A stretch of DNA of 64,000 bases, from contig NC_081408.1 in NCBI RefSeq assembly GCF_030272615.1, positions 59,854,114-59,918,113 on the forward strand. The letters are read 5' to 3'. This DNA is from Cryptomeria japonica. Taxonomy: Eukaryota > Streptophyta > Pinopsida > Cupressales > Cupressaceae. The notes under the pieces are model-generated. The model searched no databases and was not told the origin of the DNA. It was given only the letters and a program-made list of their open reading frames with translations. Positions within the stretch are counted from its first letter, which is position 1; the number at the start of each line of letters is the position of its first letter. Shown piece after piece: positions 44,575 to 56,450 of the stretch. A program made the position numbers and the translations under genes.

Positions 44575-47500
44575 TGTTACCGCATCATTTATTCTTCATG
44601 CCAAGAATGGGTCATATTTTCCTTTTTATGTTGGAGTCCTAGTTCATACCATATTACCTTGGTTCGAGTCTTTAAATGTGGCCTCAAGTCCTTTCTCTAG
44701 TCATTTTCATTCAAGTTCGGACAATTCATTGTACCCCTTGAACACGTCGAACCGTTCTGAACTAGGTTCAAGATGTTCATTTAGGTTCAATAGGTTCCGA
44801 AGTGTTCAGAAAAGGTTCTTCGTACTAACATTTTCTCTAAGTTTTTGCAGTGGCTCTTTAATAAAGTTTTTCTTGTTCAGTGACATAATATTTGTGTTGA
44901 ACTTGTTGAACTAAGTTCAAAGGGTTCAAATATGTTCAACGTGTTCAACATGGCAAAGCGGTCAACAGTTTGACATGGCGTACATCTTGAACTACTTGAA
45001 CACTCAAGAATTTGGTTCAAGATGTTCACATAGGTTCAATGCTGGTGGGTCCCACATTTCTAATGTTTTGAGAAGTGCATTTATTGCTAAATACGGAGAG
45101 GTAGAACCATATTGTAAAGTGATGTGGTTCTTTGGTTTTTTCGAAGTAAGTGAACGTTGCGGGAATTGGCAGTTTCTTAAAGTACGCCGCCATGCATTCA
45201 ATGCATGCGTGCGGGGGTCTAATCTATCAATTTGCCACATTTGGAATGAAATTGTGAAATCATTGCATTTAATGTGTCTGCATTATTACCTTTCTTTATA
45301 AGGTATGAAAATCATTTGTGTTCTGTGTTTGCTCTTGCTGCTGGATTTGTGTTTATATTGTCCCTGGATAGGAGTTTTTCTTGCCGCTAGCCGTCGTCCG
45401 ATTATATAGCTGTGAAGGTGACTTTTTCCTTATTCTCTCTAGTGTTTTCCCTTGCATTTTCTCTCATATAGAGGTTTGGTTTCATTGCAATCAAGTTTGG
45501 GTTTCTTGTTTTGAAATCATGAAGTCCACCTTGCACGTGTTTGGAAACGTCTTTAGCATGGCGTCCACAGAAGCCATAGTTAGTGATACTGACCTCAAGG
45601 GTGAGAACCTTGAAGATTTGAAAGAAAGGGTGTTTAGGGGTGTTGATAAGTCTTTCTGTATAGAGATTTTGAGTAGTGGACTTTTAGAAGCTGTAGCCTT
45701 TCCTCTGGCAATCCCTTGTCCAAAGCTTGTTCGGGAGTGTATTGCTAGATACGACTCTGTATCTGAAACCATCAAAAGGGATAACGGTGAAACCCTTCTC
45801 ACCATTAACCGCGAAGTGATTGCTTCAATGTTCAAAATACCAGATTATCAATTTTCTAATTTCTCCCCTGCTCAGTCAATTAGTGAGTTCAATGCGGATA
45901 GAGCTGGACACAGGGATAATGTGGCAAAGCACTGGTTGAAAGTCCCTCAGAGAGGTGGTTCTAGACTGCCTAAAAATCCTAACAAGAACCACATGTTTCC
46001 ACATATCCACGATGTAATGCTTTTGTTACATCAAGCTAGAGGTTCTGCCGAAGCTTATAGCTTTGATGATTGGATATATTGCTATGTACAATTAGTTCTG
46101 GAAGGAAAACAATATCTGGATTGGGCGGAGTCAATTGCTGATTCGATGAAAGAGCAGTTAAGTCTAGCCAAGCAATTTCAACAAAATTTCTTCATGTCCT
46201 CATATCTTTTGTATTGTCTGGCCTGTGTTAAGGAGTTGACCGGCATACCCAAGCAACCCGCTGAGGAAGATGTTCCGGTGTATGAGTTTTATCCAATGCT
46301 ACAAAAGGACAATGCCCTTCAAGATTTCAGAAGGGTAAATAATGCATTCCTGAGCGATATGTGTCATGAACTAAAAGGTACAAAAGCCAAACGGATTTCA
46401 GATGAGGCGCAGGCTTTGATTAAGAAGTTCGGAAGCTTTTACATCCAGTTTCCACGCTTTTGCTATATACAAGTGGGAGGCTTTGAAGAGGAACCCTTCA
46501 AGCTTCCGCATTTCTATTTTGATTGTTTTGTCCTAGCAGAAGTATGTAGACAACTGACTTCCGTGGTCAAGAAGGCACAACCAAAGGACAAGTGGGAAGG
46601 TCATTTTCCAATACATTTGGGAGTGTTATCCTGTAATTCAATGTCTGATGCACTAAGTATAGGAGCAGACCTTCAAAATTATAATTTCTCTCTATATGCT
46701 GAAAGAAAAGGGTTTGACAACAAAGGATTTTCTTAGAGCCTTGGTTTAATGCTTACCTTCCCACGCCATAGTTAGAAGATTTTTGGGAAGACTGTTCAGA
46801 TGAACTTGAAGTCTTAAAAAGAGAAAATATGAGACTGGTGCTGGAACAGGTTATTTCTCTGCAAATAAAGATAGATATTAAAGGGCTTGAAGAATATTAT
46901 CTTGAACTGTTTGAACTAGGGTATTTAGCCCATGCAGAGACTGAAATGCCCCCAATTAATTGGGATGAAGACGAAAATGATGACATTCAATCAAGAAGTG
47001 AACGACTGGATAAAACAATGGCATGGGTGACCAAGAAGAAAGCAATGAAGCCAGACGCCAAGCCTCTTTCTATGAGAAGTATGTCTTCACCAAAATGTCC
47101 TTCTAACAGTGCTCCTGTTTGTGCAGGTAAGGAAATCAAGTCGGCTCAGCCTAGACGCAGACCTAGCCCAACTCTCGATTTCAATACACCTCGACATACT
47201 CGATCACGTAGTGTCACCCTGAAGAGGATGGACCAGGTCAAGTATATGGGAGCCAAAGATGCCGTACTTGAAGCTTAGATCTTTGAAATTGAAGATTTGG
47301 ATGGTGAAGTTGCTTGTGCTCTAGACTCTCAAACGGTGACTGTAGCAATGATGCCACCCACAAAAATGATTGAAGGAAATTCTCATTCTACTGTGACTCC
47401 TAAATGGTTAACAACCTCAGTGAACAAGAAAAGGAGCTCTCTTCCTGTGACCATTCCAATTCAGGAGATGGTTGCCAAGTACTCTGAGAAGAATCCAAAG

Positions 47501-49533
47501 CCAAAGAGGTTCAAGACCACCACACACCTAAACAATGACGAGGACACTGGTAAGTGGACGGTGGAAATTGCTTCTTACAAACCGAGGGATGAGAAAAAAG
47601 AGGTTGGTTCTGATGATTTTGAAATAACAAAAATAGAATTGGGAAAGATGAGCAGGGATATAGATAACCATTTTTTTCAAGTGTCAGTGAAGAAGATGCT
47701 TACCCGGTTAGAGAAGGATGGATAAGAGAAAAGAGAACTTAAAAGACATATAAGTGTTTTGGCTCAGTTCATCAAGAGCATCGGTTGCCTTGGAGCAATG
47801 CCAATATCCCATGCCACTGAGAATTTTGACCCAACTTCTCCGGAGAATAGGAAGTTGATGGATCAAGTTCAATGGGCTAAGAGCATTGCTGAAGCAGTTG
47901 AAAAATGGATTGAATAAGTAATCAAAGATGGTGAAAAATACATTACCGACTCTCAGAAGTTGTGTGATGAGGTACAAGGCCTGATTTCTAAAATCCAAAA
48001 TCAACTTGTACCATGGGAGAAAGAAGAGCACAAATGGCAAAATGTCCTGCCTTTGTTTACCAAAATTGAAGAGTACGAAACTACCAGATTTCTTACTGAA
48101 CATTCAATCAAGCTGGTATCTAATGAATGCCAACTTTTTGTGCTTAAGAAAACTATCATGTGGGAGGTTCTCACCTTTCAGTCGATAATTACAGATGCAA
48201 AAACCTCCATCTGTGAACTCCAGGATTTGCAGAGCAGAATTGTCAAAGATAATAAAGTGGTTAATCCCGATCATAACTAGGAACTAGGAATCTGCGGGGC
48301 AAGTACATAGGATGCAGTCAAGTCATTCCGGTTGAACATGGAGAAGATCAGAGTTAGGAGTAGTTTCATGTTGGAGGATATAACTTAAGTGGCTAGGATT
48401 GAATCTATGGTATTCATTGGGAATGATCAGCTGCCGAAGCACTCAAAGAAAATGGTGCAACACAGGTGGAATAAAGAGGTGGCAAAGGCGAAGCTTAATG
48501 CAATGAAAATCCCAAGCCAATTAATGATCCAAGAACTCATGGCTGCTCATGATGCTCATGAAGATGGAGAAGAGGGTGATGATGAGATATAACATAGTGC
48601 ATCCGCTTTGGGCTTGTTTTCTTTATTTTAAAAAACAAAACATTTTTCATAGTTATGCAAAAACTTCGAGACAACTGTCCCAAAATACTTTCTGTTGGTT
48701 TCATAACTATTTTATCGGGGAGTGGTCGAGTTTTTAGGGAGACCCCCCCCATTTAGATTATAAATTAAGTAGAATCGATGGTAGAAGGGTTAGATTTTTA
48801 GTAACTGATTTTAAAGAAAACTGGAATGTGTGTTTGTTTTTGTATTTTCTCATTCCTAATCAAAGGAGGAATCAGATGGTTGAAATCTATGGTGGAAAAA
48901 GATTAGTAGATGTATCATTATGTCTTTGATTACATAAAGATATATATATGAAATCTGGTGATATTGTTTTTGGGGAGAAGAAAGATCTGTGAATTTTGAA
49001 TCCGAATGGATAACTTGTCTTTGCATATGTTCATCCGATCAGGAAACAGTATTTGATTATTTCATTGTAGTTTTTCATTATCCCTCTGATGTTCTTTCCT
49101 TTGAATGTGTTGTTTACTCTGGAAAAGATTCATGTTTGTGGGTGCATTCATTTTGTCTGAATCTGTTCGTCTTTATTTGGAAGAAGTATATTGAACTTTG
49201 TTTCAGTTACTGTAATTACATACTTTGAAAATTAAGAAGATAGTTTCCATTATTTATGAGATATGAAGAAAGTTATAGCCTTTCATCCAAGAATGATATA
49301 GGCGGCCTTATACGCTTTCTGGTTAAAAGCTTTCATTTTGTATATAAATATAAAAACAAAAACATACTTTATGAAAAATCTAGATAGGGAGCTGTACCTA
49401 GGTAAAAATTCAGAGGGAGGTGATTGAACAAACACTGACCCAACTATTCAGTGAACCATTTGGTCTTAAAAGAAGGTAACAGAGTCCTAAAATTAATCAT
49501 TTGAATGCAAAGAGCAAAATCTATTCACTAACA
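44575..49533 (+). repeat. 3' LTR of element C, 4,959 bp, gene-bearing
   Basis: It starts TGTTACCGCATCATTTATTC and ends TTCACTAACA. Its first 1,130 bases and last 433 bases match the 5' LTR. The central 3,396 bases (about 45705-49100) are unique to this copy and bounded by CTTTCCT on both sides. It contains the GTTC cluster, a TATA box at about 45295 and a degraded ORF of about 1,000 codons in the R/U5 part. It is among the longer plant LTRs. Confidence 0.88.
45519..48592 (+). pseudogene. LTR-borne accessory gene of element C, unknown function
   Basis: ATG 45519 (MKSTLHVFGN), or ATG 45558 (MASTEAIVSD), opens about 405 uninterrupted codons to a TAG at 46734. A frame change near 46700-46735 then leads into a second frame that runs to TAA 48590-48592. 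That frame has a few in-frame stops (for example 46769, 47276, 47723 and 48278). In total it is about 1,010-1,025 codons. N-terminal motifs are PCPKLVRECIARYD, LLTINREVIASMFKIP, WLKVP and DWIYCYVQLVLEG, then LDWAESIADSMKEQL leading to LACVKELTGIP. The middle is basic and serine-rich (RRRPSPTLDFNTPRHTRSRS). The end is acidic (DAHEDGEEGDDEI). It lies about 220 bases downstream of the LTR TATA box. It resembles ORF2 of element B. No enzyme motif is seen. Confidence 0.7.
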
Positions 49534-50136
49534 AAATTCTAACCAGCAATTTCCCATTGCAACCTAGCGACCACCATCAGATCTTTTGCGATCGTCGTCC
49601 GATCATCTGCTATTTGTTCGGCCTTTAACTCACCTTAGCCGCTGTACTATCAGGTCCCACCACTTGGTCACCATGTCATGAGTGATAACATTTCGGGCAC
49701 CTCACAACCTCGGTACAGCGACAGACGGTGATAGTCACAGAATTTTACTCCACCATTGATCTTCCTCAGATCTATCATTGGATCTTCTCGATTTGCATGA
49801 CCCTTATCTCACCTAGGCCACTCACTTATGCCATGTATCACTTCCTCATTGGCTCTGGAGTCCCTACCCTACCACCTTAGCATGGCCTCACTAAATTTTT
49901 AAAATGAAGCTCTTCTTTGTCGCTAGGTCACGATGGATATTCTAACGAGGAGTTTCCCATCGCAACCTAGTGACCAACATTTGATAAACCTTGATCTATT
50001 CGCCCGATAGCTGATCACAAGAAGAGGGTTCCATTAGCCCATCGGCAAGAGTCACATTGACAGCTATTCCATCAGGATAGGTTACTCTAATTAGTCTCAA
50101 ACACAAGTCAAGTTAATTTGAGGCACATTTCCAACA
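49534..50136 (-). repeat. Right part of solo LTR F
   Basis: 603 bases after element C, ending TTTCCAACA. It contains two related phrases, CATTGCAACCTAGCGACCA near 49553 and CATCGCAACCTAGTGACCA near 49953, that is, an internal repeat of about 400-bp spacing. No ORF is seen. Confidence 0.6.
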
Positions 50137-51489
50137 ATGACTAACATTCCTACTTTCACATCTAACATCATGGCTACTTCAACTCAAAATCTCATTCCTA
50201 CAACCATAGGTCATGGGGGCAATCCCTCTTCTTCATTTAATCCTCCATCATTACCTATGACTTCCATGAGTATTCCTATTATTCCTCAATGAATCAGTGT
50301 GACACAAGGGGGTAATTCCTTCAACAACTTTATTCCTCCTTTAAGTGTCCCTTTTCCTACCCAATCATCACTAATGCCTACTTATCATAATGTCCCACCA
50401 CCTTATTCCCAGTCCATACCTTCTTTCCACAACATCACACCACCTTCTCAATCACCTATGTCTAACATCAATTCTTCTATCGAAATGACAATCAACAATA
50501 TTTCTCAAACTATGTCTTCCTTACAACAACAGATTGCTTCTATGAGTCAATCCAAGTTTAGTGTGCCCACCTTTAATGTTGTGAGCCCACTTTCTCTTGA
50601 TATTGTTAAATATGTGCCACCTAAACATGTGGAGATCCCTGAATTGGAACTCTATAATGGAAAAGGTGATCCTCTTACGCATGCCAAAACATTTCAACCT
50701 TGTGTACTGATTTTTCTTATGATCAATGGTTGCTTACAATACTGTTTACAAGAACACTAAGAGATAAGGCCTTACAATGGCATTGCTCTCTGCCTTCTTA
50801 TTCTATTGCTTACTTTCAACAATTGGGAAATTATTTCATCCACCAATTTCAAAACAACATTGGTCCTAAAATCACTTTGACTGATTTAATGCATTGTAAA
50901 CAAGGTGTTACAGAAAAAGTGATTGATTTCATTGGTAGATATAAGAATTTGTGTGCTCAAATTTCTTTTCATGTACCTGATAATGATATTCAAATAATTT
51001 TCATTTCTAATTTACAAAAAGATATCAGGGAAAAGCTTATTATGTCTGAGTTTACTTCCTTTCTGCAGTTGTGCGCAACACTCCACAATTATCAACTAGT
51101 TGTGAGTCAAATGGAGAAATCCACTCCTATGGCTCTGAGTGATAAGGGGGAAAGTGTTCAACAATTGTTTGTGAAGTTCAAACTAACAAACAACTTCGTC
51201 AAGTTTAATGATCCAATCAACATCAACCATGTGAATGCTACAATAGGTGTGCCTTCTATTTCTAAATTTTTTCAAAGAGAAAGAGAATTTACACCTTTGA
51301 ATGAATCTTTGCATAGTATTATGTCTCAATTGTTGCATAGAAATGTTATCAAAGTTCCTCCTAAATAAACAAATTGATTCTTCCAAACTTACATTGCCTT
51401 ACTTTGATAACAATTTATTTTGCCAATTTCATCGTCAACCTGGTCATGATACTAAGAAATGTTTTACATAGAAAAATAAGGTTCAAGAC
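50137..51489 (+). pseudogene. gag: Element E Gag, remainder
   Basis: It resumes with MTNIPTFTSNIMATSTQNLI after the ATGAC duplication. The core motifs of element D recur: LELYNGKGDPLTHAKTF, RDKALQWHCSLPSYSI and NNIGPKITLTDLMHCKQG. There is a TGA near 50290, a frameshift near 50690-50700, and a second frame change with a TAA at 51366. The knuckle is CQFHRQPGHDTKKC near 51420. It is more decayed than D, in line with its deeper place in the nest. Confidence 0.82.
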
Positions 51490-53104
51490 TTGATTGATAA
51501 TAATACTATATTTGTAGCAGGTGTGAATGATAAAGGGAATAAATCAGTTGCTCCTCCTAATCAAAATCTTAATATTTTCACTAATCCCTTGCCATCTCAT
51601 ACCTCTAACATTATTGAGATTGTGCCTAATTCTCTCACTTCTGAGGAATTCACCTGTATGGCTCCAAAATTGGTTAATATGATAGACACTCCAGAGTTTC
51701 CTAAGGATCCCTATATTACATTTGACCCTAGAAAGACCATTAGAGCACCTGATGCCCTTTATACATAGTTGCGAAGGTTAAGGATATCCCTTGTCGTGGT
51801 GCCTGATTGATCCCTCTTGCATGGTTAATGGCATAACTGAAGAGTATCTTTTTACTTTACAGTTACATAAACCACTATATGATTCTTCTAATGTGGTTGT
51901 GAATTTATTTGATGGCTTCTCTTGTCCTACAATTGGTTCTATTACCCTTCCTGTTGAAATTAATAGTAAATCCTTGGATGTTGACTTTATTATCATACCT
52001 TCTTCTGAGAAATTCCATGTAAAGTTGGGCTATCCTTGGCTATCTTCCATGAAGGCTATTGCTTCTCTAATCCACAAGTGTATTAAATTTTGTCACAATG
52101 GATAAATCATAACTGTTAACCATATCGTATTTTGTCCATCTAAAAGAAGCCCTAGTGTTCCTATTGATCTCTTTTGGCCTAAACAATTTCAATCTCTTCC
52201 ATCAAGAAGCAATGCTCTTTTTCAATCTTATCAAAAATGGAAGAACAATATGATCTTATCCTTAAGTCAACCTAGATCTCCAACACTTGACATTCCTATT
52301 TATGAGGTTCTTCCCCTCTCGGATAGAACTAATCTCCCTCCTAAGGAAAATCTTCCACATACTCCTATGGATGTGACTTTACCTTCTCTTAAGCAGAACA
52401 ACAATATGCTTCCTAAGGTTAGACGTATACCTCCTCCTCATGATGGACTTGGTCTCCTTCCTACACCTAATATTACTCATTTTTATGGCACAGTTCCAAC
52501 TCCTCCCTCTTATCAAGAGAAGAGGCCTCCTCCTCCTATTGTTCAACCAAAAAGACCTCAACCTAAAATTTCCACTATCAAGGAGAGAACCATTCATACT
52601 TCTTCAAATTATCCTCCTCTTTCTCAACCTTCCATTAAGACTCGATGGAATCATTGTGCGAGAGAACACTGAAAAAGACACCATGTTCAATCTCATGAAG
52701 CTATCCCTCAAAATACTCAATCTACTCAGACTCTGACAGTTGACATGGTTTTGTTTTCTCCTAAGCAAGATGTTCAACCTACATCTCCAAATCATAAGTT
52801 GCATAAAACATGTGATGGTTTTACTCCTATTCGTGCTCTTGCTCCTCTTTCTCTAGACTTTGATGAAGAAATGGGGGAAAATGCTATTCATAATTCCAAT
52901 ACAACTCCTAATGCTTCTGACAGTGAGTATGAGTATGTTGATGTGGACAAACATTTATCAAATGAGTTTTCACAAACCTTAATCCTATCTCCTAGAATCG
53001 AACAAAGTGACTTACTACATGAGCATAGTCCTTGTTTGGATCTTGTGATAGCTCCATTTGTTGTGCTTGACATCTCTCCTCTGGCGTGTTGCTCGCCTTC
53101 CTGA
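51490..53104 (+). pseudogene. Element E protease-like domain and acidic C-terminus
   Basis: It is homologous to element D 40326-41944. LIDPSCMVNGITEEYLF carries the same D-P-S site, FHVKLGYPWLSSMKAI follows, then HDGLGLLPTPNI and the acidic SDSEYEYVDVDKHLSNEF end at 53102-53104. One base is lost near 51800, plus stops at 51766, 52103 and 52670. Here the 23-bp unit duplicated in D is single. Confidence 0.75.
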
Positions 53105-53897
53105 AATAGTGATCAACAAGATCAGGAGGCAAATGTTGTGCTAGATTAGCAATATGAGCACTATAGATCTTTCTCCCTCTCCTTTCTTACTCTTTGTGAC
53201 CATTCTTCTATGTGTATCCATGTTCTTCTATTGTTCCCTTAATGTCTACTTTGGGATGATGCAAATCCTAGAGATCTTCTCTTGGTCTCTTTCATGTTGA
53301 CTCAAAATACATCCTCTCTTCCCTTTCTTCTAAGGTAATGTCCTTATTTGGGTAATGAAGATTATTATATGCACATACATATATGATATACATGAGTTAT
53401 CATGCAACATACTAACCCCAAGGAAAGTGACACTATCTTGTGTTTTATCTTCATTATTCTTGGCTTTGTACCTCAATTGGGGGCTAAATCCTTGTGATAA
53501 CGTGCTCCTTCCTTCTCTCTCTTGGGTGTATCCTACCTTAAACTAATCACTCCCAATAAGGTGCGTGTGATCATTTTAACGTGGGAGCATACACTCTGCT
53601 CATATTTTCCTTCTTGTGATACTTAGAATTACTTATCGAACCTTGTTTTTCTTTGTGATCTTTTGTATCCTTGCTTTCATGACTCATAGTGAAGGGAACT
53701 TTGCTACTTGCATTCATGGTTCTCCCCTTCTTGATCTTCCCTTTTACTTTGTCAATTGAAGTCATAAGATCATAAGTCCACCGGGGGCTTGGTGCATCTT
53801 GCCTCCTTAACGTGGTGAAATTCTTTCAATCTTGTTTCCTTGTACTTTACCGATAGTATTGGTGTATTCTTATACTCCTGCTAAAGTGGGGGCTAAA
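53105..53897 (+). other. 3' non-coding region of element E with polypurine tract
   Basis: No gene. It is alignable by eye with 41945-42742 of element D. The tract AAAGTGGGGGCTAAA at 53883-53897 precedes the 3' LTR. Confidence 0.75.
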
Positions 53898-55036
53898 TGT
53901 AGTGTTGTAAAATTGCGACCCTAGCAATTTTTTACTACATTAGGCTCCTCATGCATGTGAACTTGAATCTTCTAGCCTGATTGGAGATCGAGGATTTCTC
54001 AACTTGCGAAAACAACTTCTTCCTTGGCCTTTGCATCACTCTATCCACACTCTACCCTAGAAAAAGGGGTAGGATAGAGGCGTGGCACCCCTATCCCTTC
54101 CCTATTTTGGGGTAGGACCCTTCCTAGAGCATGCATTGTGGGTTGTGCAATGAGCTGGAAAACTCTCCTGATGTCGGTCTATGATGAAAATCAAATCCAG
54201 TAACATGTATTTAAGGGGATTTTTTCCTCTCATTTGCATAAGGTGGAATTTTGATAAGGTCATGTTGCACAAAAAATCAAGCATTCAAGCATTCGTTTCT
54301 AGCATTGAGCATTCTCAAGTCTCCCTTCGAGGCTAGGTGTTGCATTCAAGTCAAGGATTCAACCATTGAAGAGGAGATTGATTTCAGCATTCAATTACAC
54401 ACAAGCATTTCTATCAACATTGCTACTACAACCTCCCTTGAGGTGGTTTACAATCCATTCTTTTATTTACATCTACTTGCAAGTACTTTCTTTCATTACT
54501 TGCTTAATTCCAAAACAGGGGTTTGACCTAAAGGCAAACCCCCAATACCAACTCATTTTCCTCTCTTTTATGTGTGTAGGTTGTAGGTGTGCAGCTATAA
54601 TTTTGGATTTGGTCTCCATTTGCAAAGGTGGAAAAACCCTTTTTGTTTCACGGATTTTTCTGATGACCATTTACATTCCCACCACAGTCCGAGAAACTTT
54701 TCTTCAAATTCACAGGGCAACTTCATCTCAACATTTTATTGCTAGATTGAGGTGCACAACTTCATCCCATATTCCAATCTCAAGATATAATCAATTCTTT
54801 GTCACCTTTGCACTACATAATTGAATCAACTTTATTTTTATTTCAAACAAAGGAAAAGGGGATCATCGTAACATTCTTAATTCATTCAAAATTCAATCTA
54901 TCATTTTTGTGTAGAGAGATTGAATCTAGTAAATTATCTCATCCCCTTCTTCCTAATGTAATGGTGAAAATGTGCTTGAAGGATAATCAATAGTGAAACA
55001 ATCATCTCTCTTTGAGGGAAAGGGCCCACCAATACA
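53898..55036 (+). repeat. 3' LTR of element E, 1,139 bp
   Basis: It starts TGTAGTGTTGTAAAATTGCG and ends CCACCAATACA, followed by the GAAAT duplication. A block of about 33 bases found in the 5' LTR is missing just before the end. A TATTTAAGG phrase is present near 54208. Confidence 0.88.
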
Positions 55037-55528
55037 GAAATGTGTCATCTTTGAAAACCTATCAACCACCACAAATACCAAATCATTGCCGCTCTATGTC
55101 CTTGGTAAACCAAGAACAAAGTCCATACTTATGTCCTCCTGTAGCCTCTTTGGTACACATAATGGCTTATATAGCCTTGTAGTCTAACTTACTCCTTTAG
55201 CCATCTAACATACTCTGCAACTTTGCACAAATTTATTCACATCCTGCAATAACCAATGCCAATAATAATGCTCACTGATAATGGAAATGGTCTTATCTCG
55301 ACCAAAATGTCTTGCTATTCCTCTATTGTACTTCTCCTTTATCAAGTTCTCCCTCATGGAGTTCCTCAGAATACATAATTGGCTTCCCCTAAACAACATG
55401 TCATCTTGGATTTTGAAATCCAACCATTTTGTCCTATCCAAAGTAATAGGTTCTCTGCAAGCTTTCCAAGCCTCTGCAAAATTGAGATCCTCAGGACACA
55501 AGGTCTTGAGTTCATTGAACCCAATCAC
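55037..55528 (-). pseudogene. Element G integrase zinc finger and start of core
   Basis: On the - strand the HHCC finger reads KYNRGIARHFGRDKTISII, then EHYYWHWLLQDVNKFVQSC and CRVC. The core begins SMDFVLGLPRT and VVDRFSKMTHF, then is cut by element E. The first catalytic aspartate (MDF) is present. Stops occur between finger and core. Confidence 0.82.
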
Positions 55529-56450
55529 TTAAAATTGCATCACTATCAACAAAATTTTCTTCCTACTTAAGGAATCTGCAATTTTGTTAGACCTCCCACT
55601 CATGTTCTTCAAAACAAAAGTATAAATTTGCAGAAACTCCACCCATTTCAAATTTCTTTGATTCTGTTTTCCTTGGCTATTCAAGTATTGTAATGCTTCA
55701 TGATCAGTATACAAAACAAACTCTTTTGGAAACATATAGTGCCTCCATTTCTTCAATGCTTGAACTATTGCATATAATTCCTGATCATAAACATAATACA
55801 TTTTCTATGCATCATTTAACTTTTAAATAAAATATGCAATGGACCTACCTTCTTGGCTCAAAACAACTCCAATTCCATTACCATTGGCATCACAATCCAC
55901 CTATAACACCTTATTAAAAATGGCGAAAATAAGCTCCTTTGTCACCTTCTTCAACATGTAAATTTTTTTTGTTGTTCCTATGCTCCACTTGAACTTTCTA
56001 ATGAACTTACTATAAAATTTGGCCAAACCATGGAAAAACCTCACCTCAGTAGTAGTCCTTGGGGTAGGCCATTCCAGAATAGCCTTCACCTTCTCTAGGT
56101 CTATTTTAAGACCTTCTACTAAGACAACAAACCCCAAGTACACTAACTCCTTCACAAAACTACACTTCCTCAAATTAATCAACAATTTATCCTCTCTTAG
56201 CTTCTCAAAGAATTTACAAATATGCATTCAATGCTCATCTAGTGTCTTACTAAAAGTCAAAATATCATCTAAATAGACAATAACAAGCTTGCCCAGAAAT
56301 TGTTTCAGTACCTCGTTCATGAGCCACATGAATGTGCTTTGTGCATTGGTTAGCCTAAAAGGCATGACTAACCACTCGTACAAGCCTTCTTTGGTTTTGA
56401 AGGCTATCTTCCATTCATCTCCTTCTATAATCTAGATCTAGTGATACCTA
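55529..56450 (-). pseudogene. pol: Element G RT palm/thumb and RNase H
   Basis: On the - strand YLDD lies at 56275-56264 ([18 protein letters not shown]). The thumb with LRKCSFVKELVYLGFVV and FFHGLAKFYSKFIRKF follows. RNase H (about 55910-55529) shows YDQELYAIVQALKKWRHYM, FVLYTDHEALQYL and SNKIADSLSRK. Stops and frame changes separate the pieces. The RT active site itself is intact. Confidence 0.85.

Larger units (their letters stand above)
28951..49533 (+). mobile_element. Element C: Ty3/gypsy element with coding LTRs, split by element D
   Basis: It comprises 5' LTR 28951-30514 (internally deleted), PBS at 30521, gag, protease, RNase H, RT, RNase H, integrase (split by D) and 3' LTR 44575-49533. 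Flanks AAAGT and AAATT fit a 5-bp target duplication with one mismatch. It is about 12.6 kb without element D. The frame from 30675 to 35994 has more than a dozen stops but no frameshift that I can see. The 3' LTR carries a degraded gene of about 1,000 codons. Confidence 0.88.
28316..50136 (-). mobile_element. Element F: probable solo LTR, split by element C
   Basis: Visible parts are 28316-28950 and 49534-50136, about 1.23 kb once element C is excluded. The ends are TG...CA with a perfect ATGAC duplication and no coding sequence, which is what unequal recombination between two LTRs leaves. The phrase TTACGTGGGAAAACCC near 28452 resembles the GTGTGGGAAAAACC phrase in the B LTR, which lies on the - strand. 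I infer the same orientation and a Copia-type origin. Confidence 0.65.
25546..55036 (+). mobile_element. Element E: non-autonomous gag-protease LTR element, split by F-C-D
   Basis: 5' LTR 25546-26714, PBS, leader, Gag N-terminus to 28315, then F-C-D, then the rest of Gag, knuckle, protease-like domain and acidic C-terminus to 53104, polypurine tract and 3' LTR 53898-55036. Without the insertions it is about 7.7 kb. No RT, RNase H or integrase is present. It is closely related in structure to element D. It sits in the integrase of chromovirus G. Confidence 0.9.

Noticed and set aside
45705-49100. 3.4-kb block in the C 3' LTR as a separate transposon insertion with a 7-bp duplication
   Set aside because: The ORF starts upstream of the block in sequence shared with the 5' LTR and runs into the block without a break. 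The block has no terminal inverted repeats. A deletion from the 5' LTR explains both better, though I cannot exclude the alternative without other copies.
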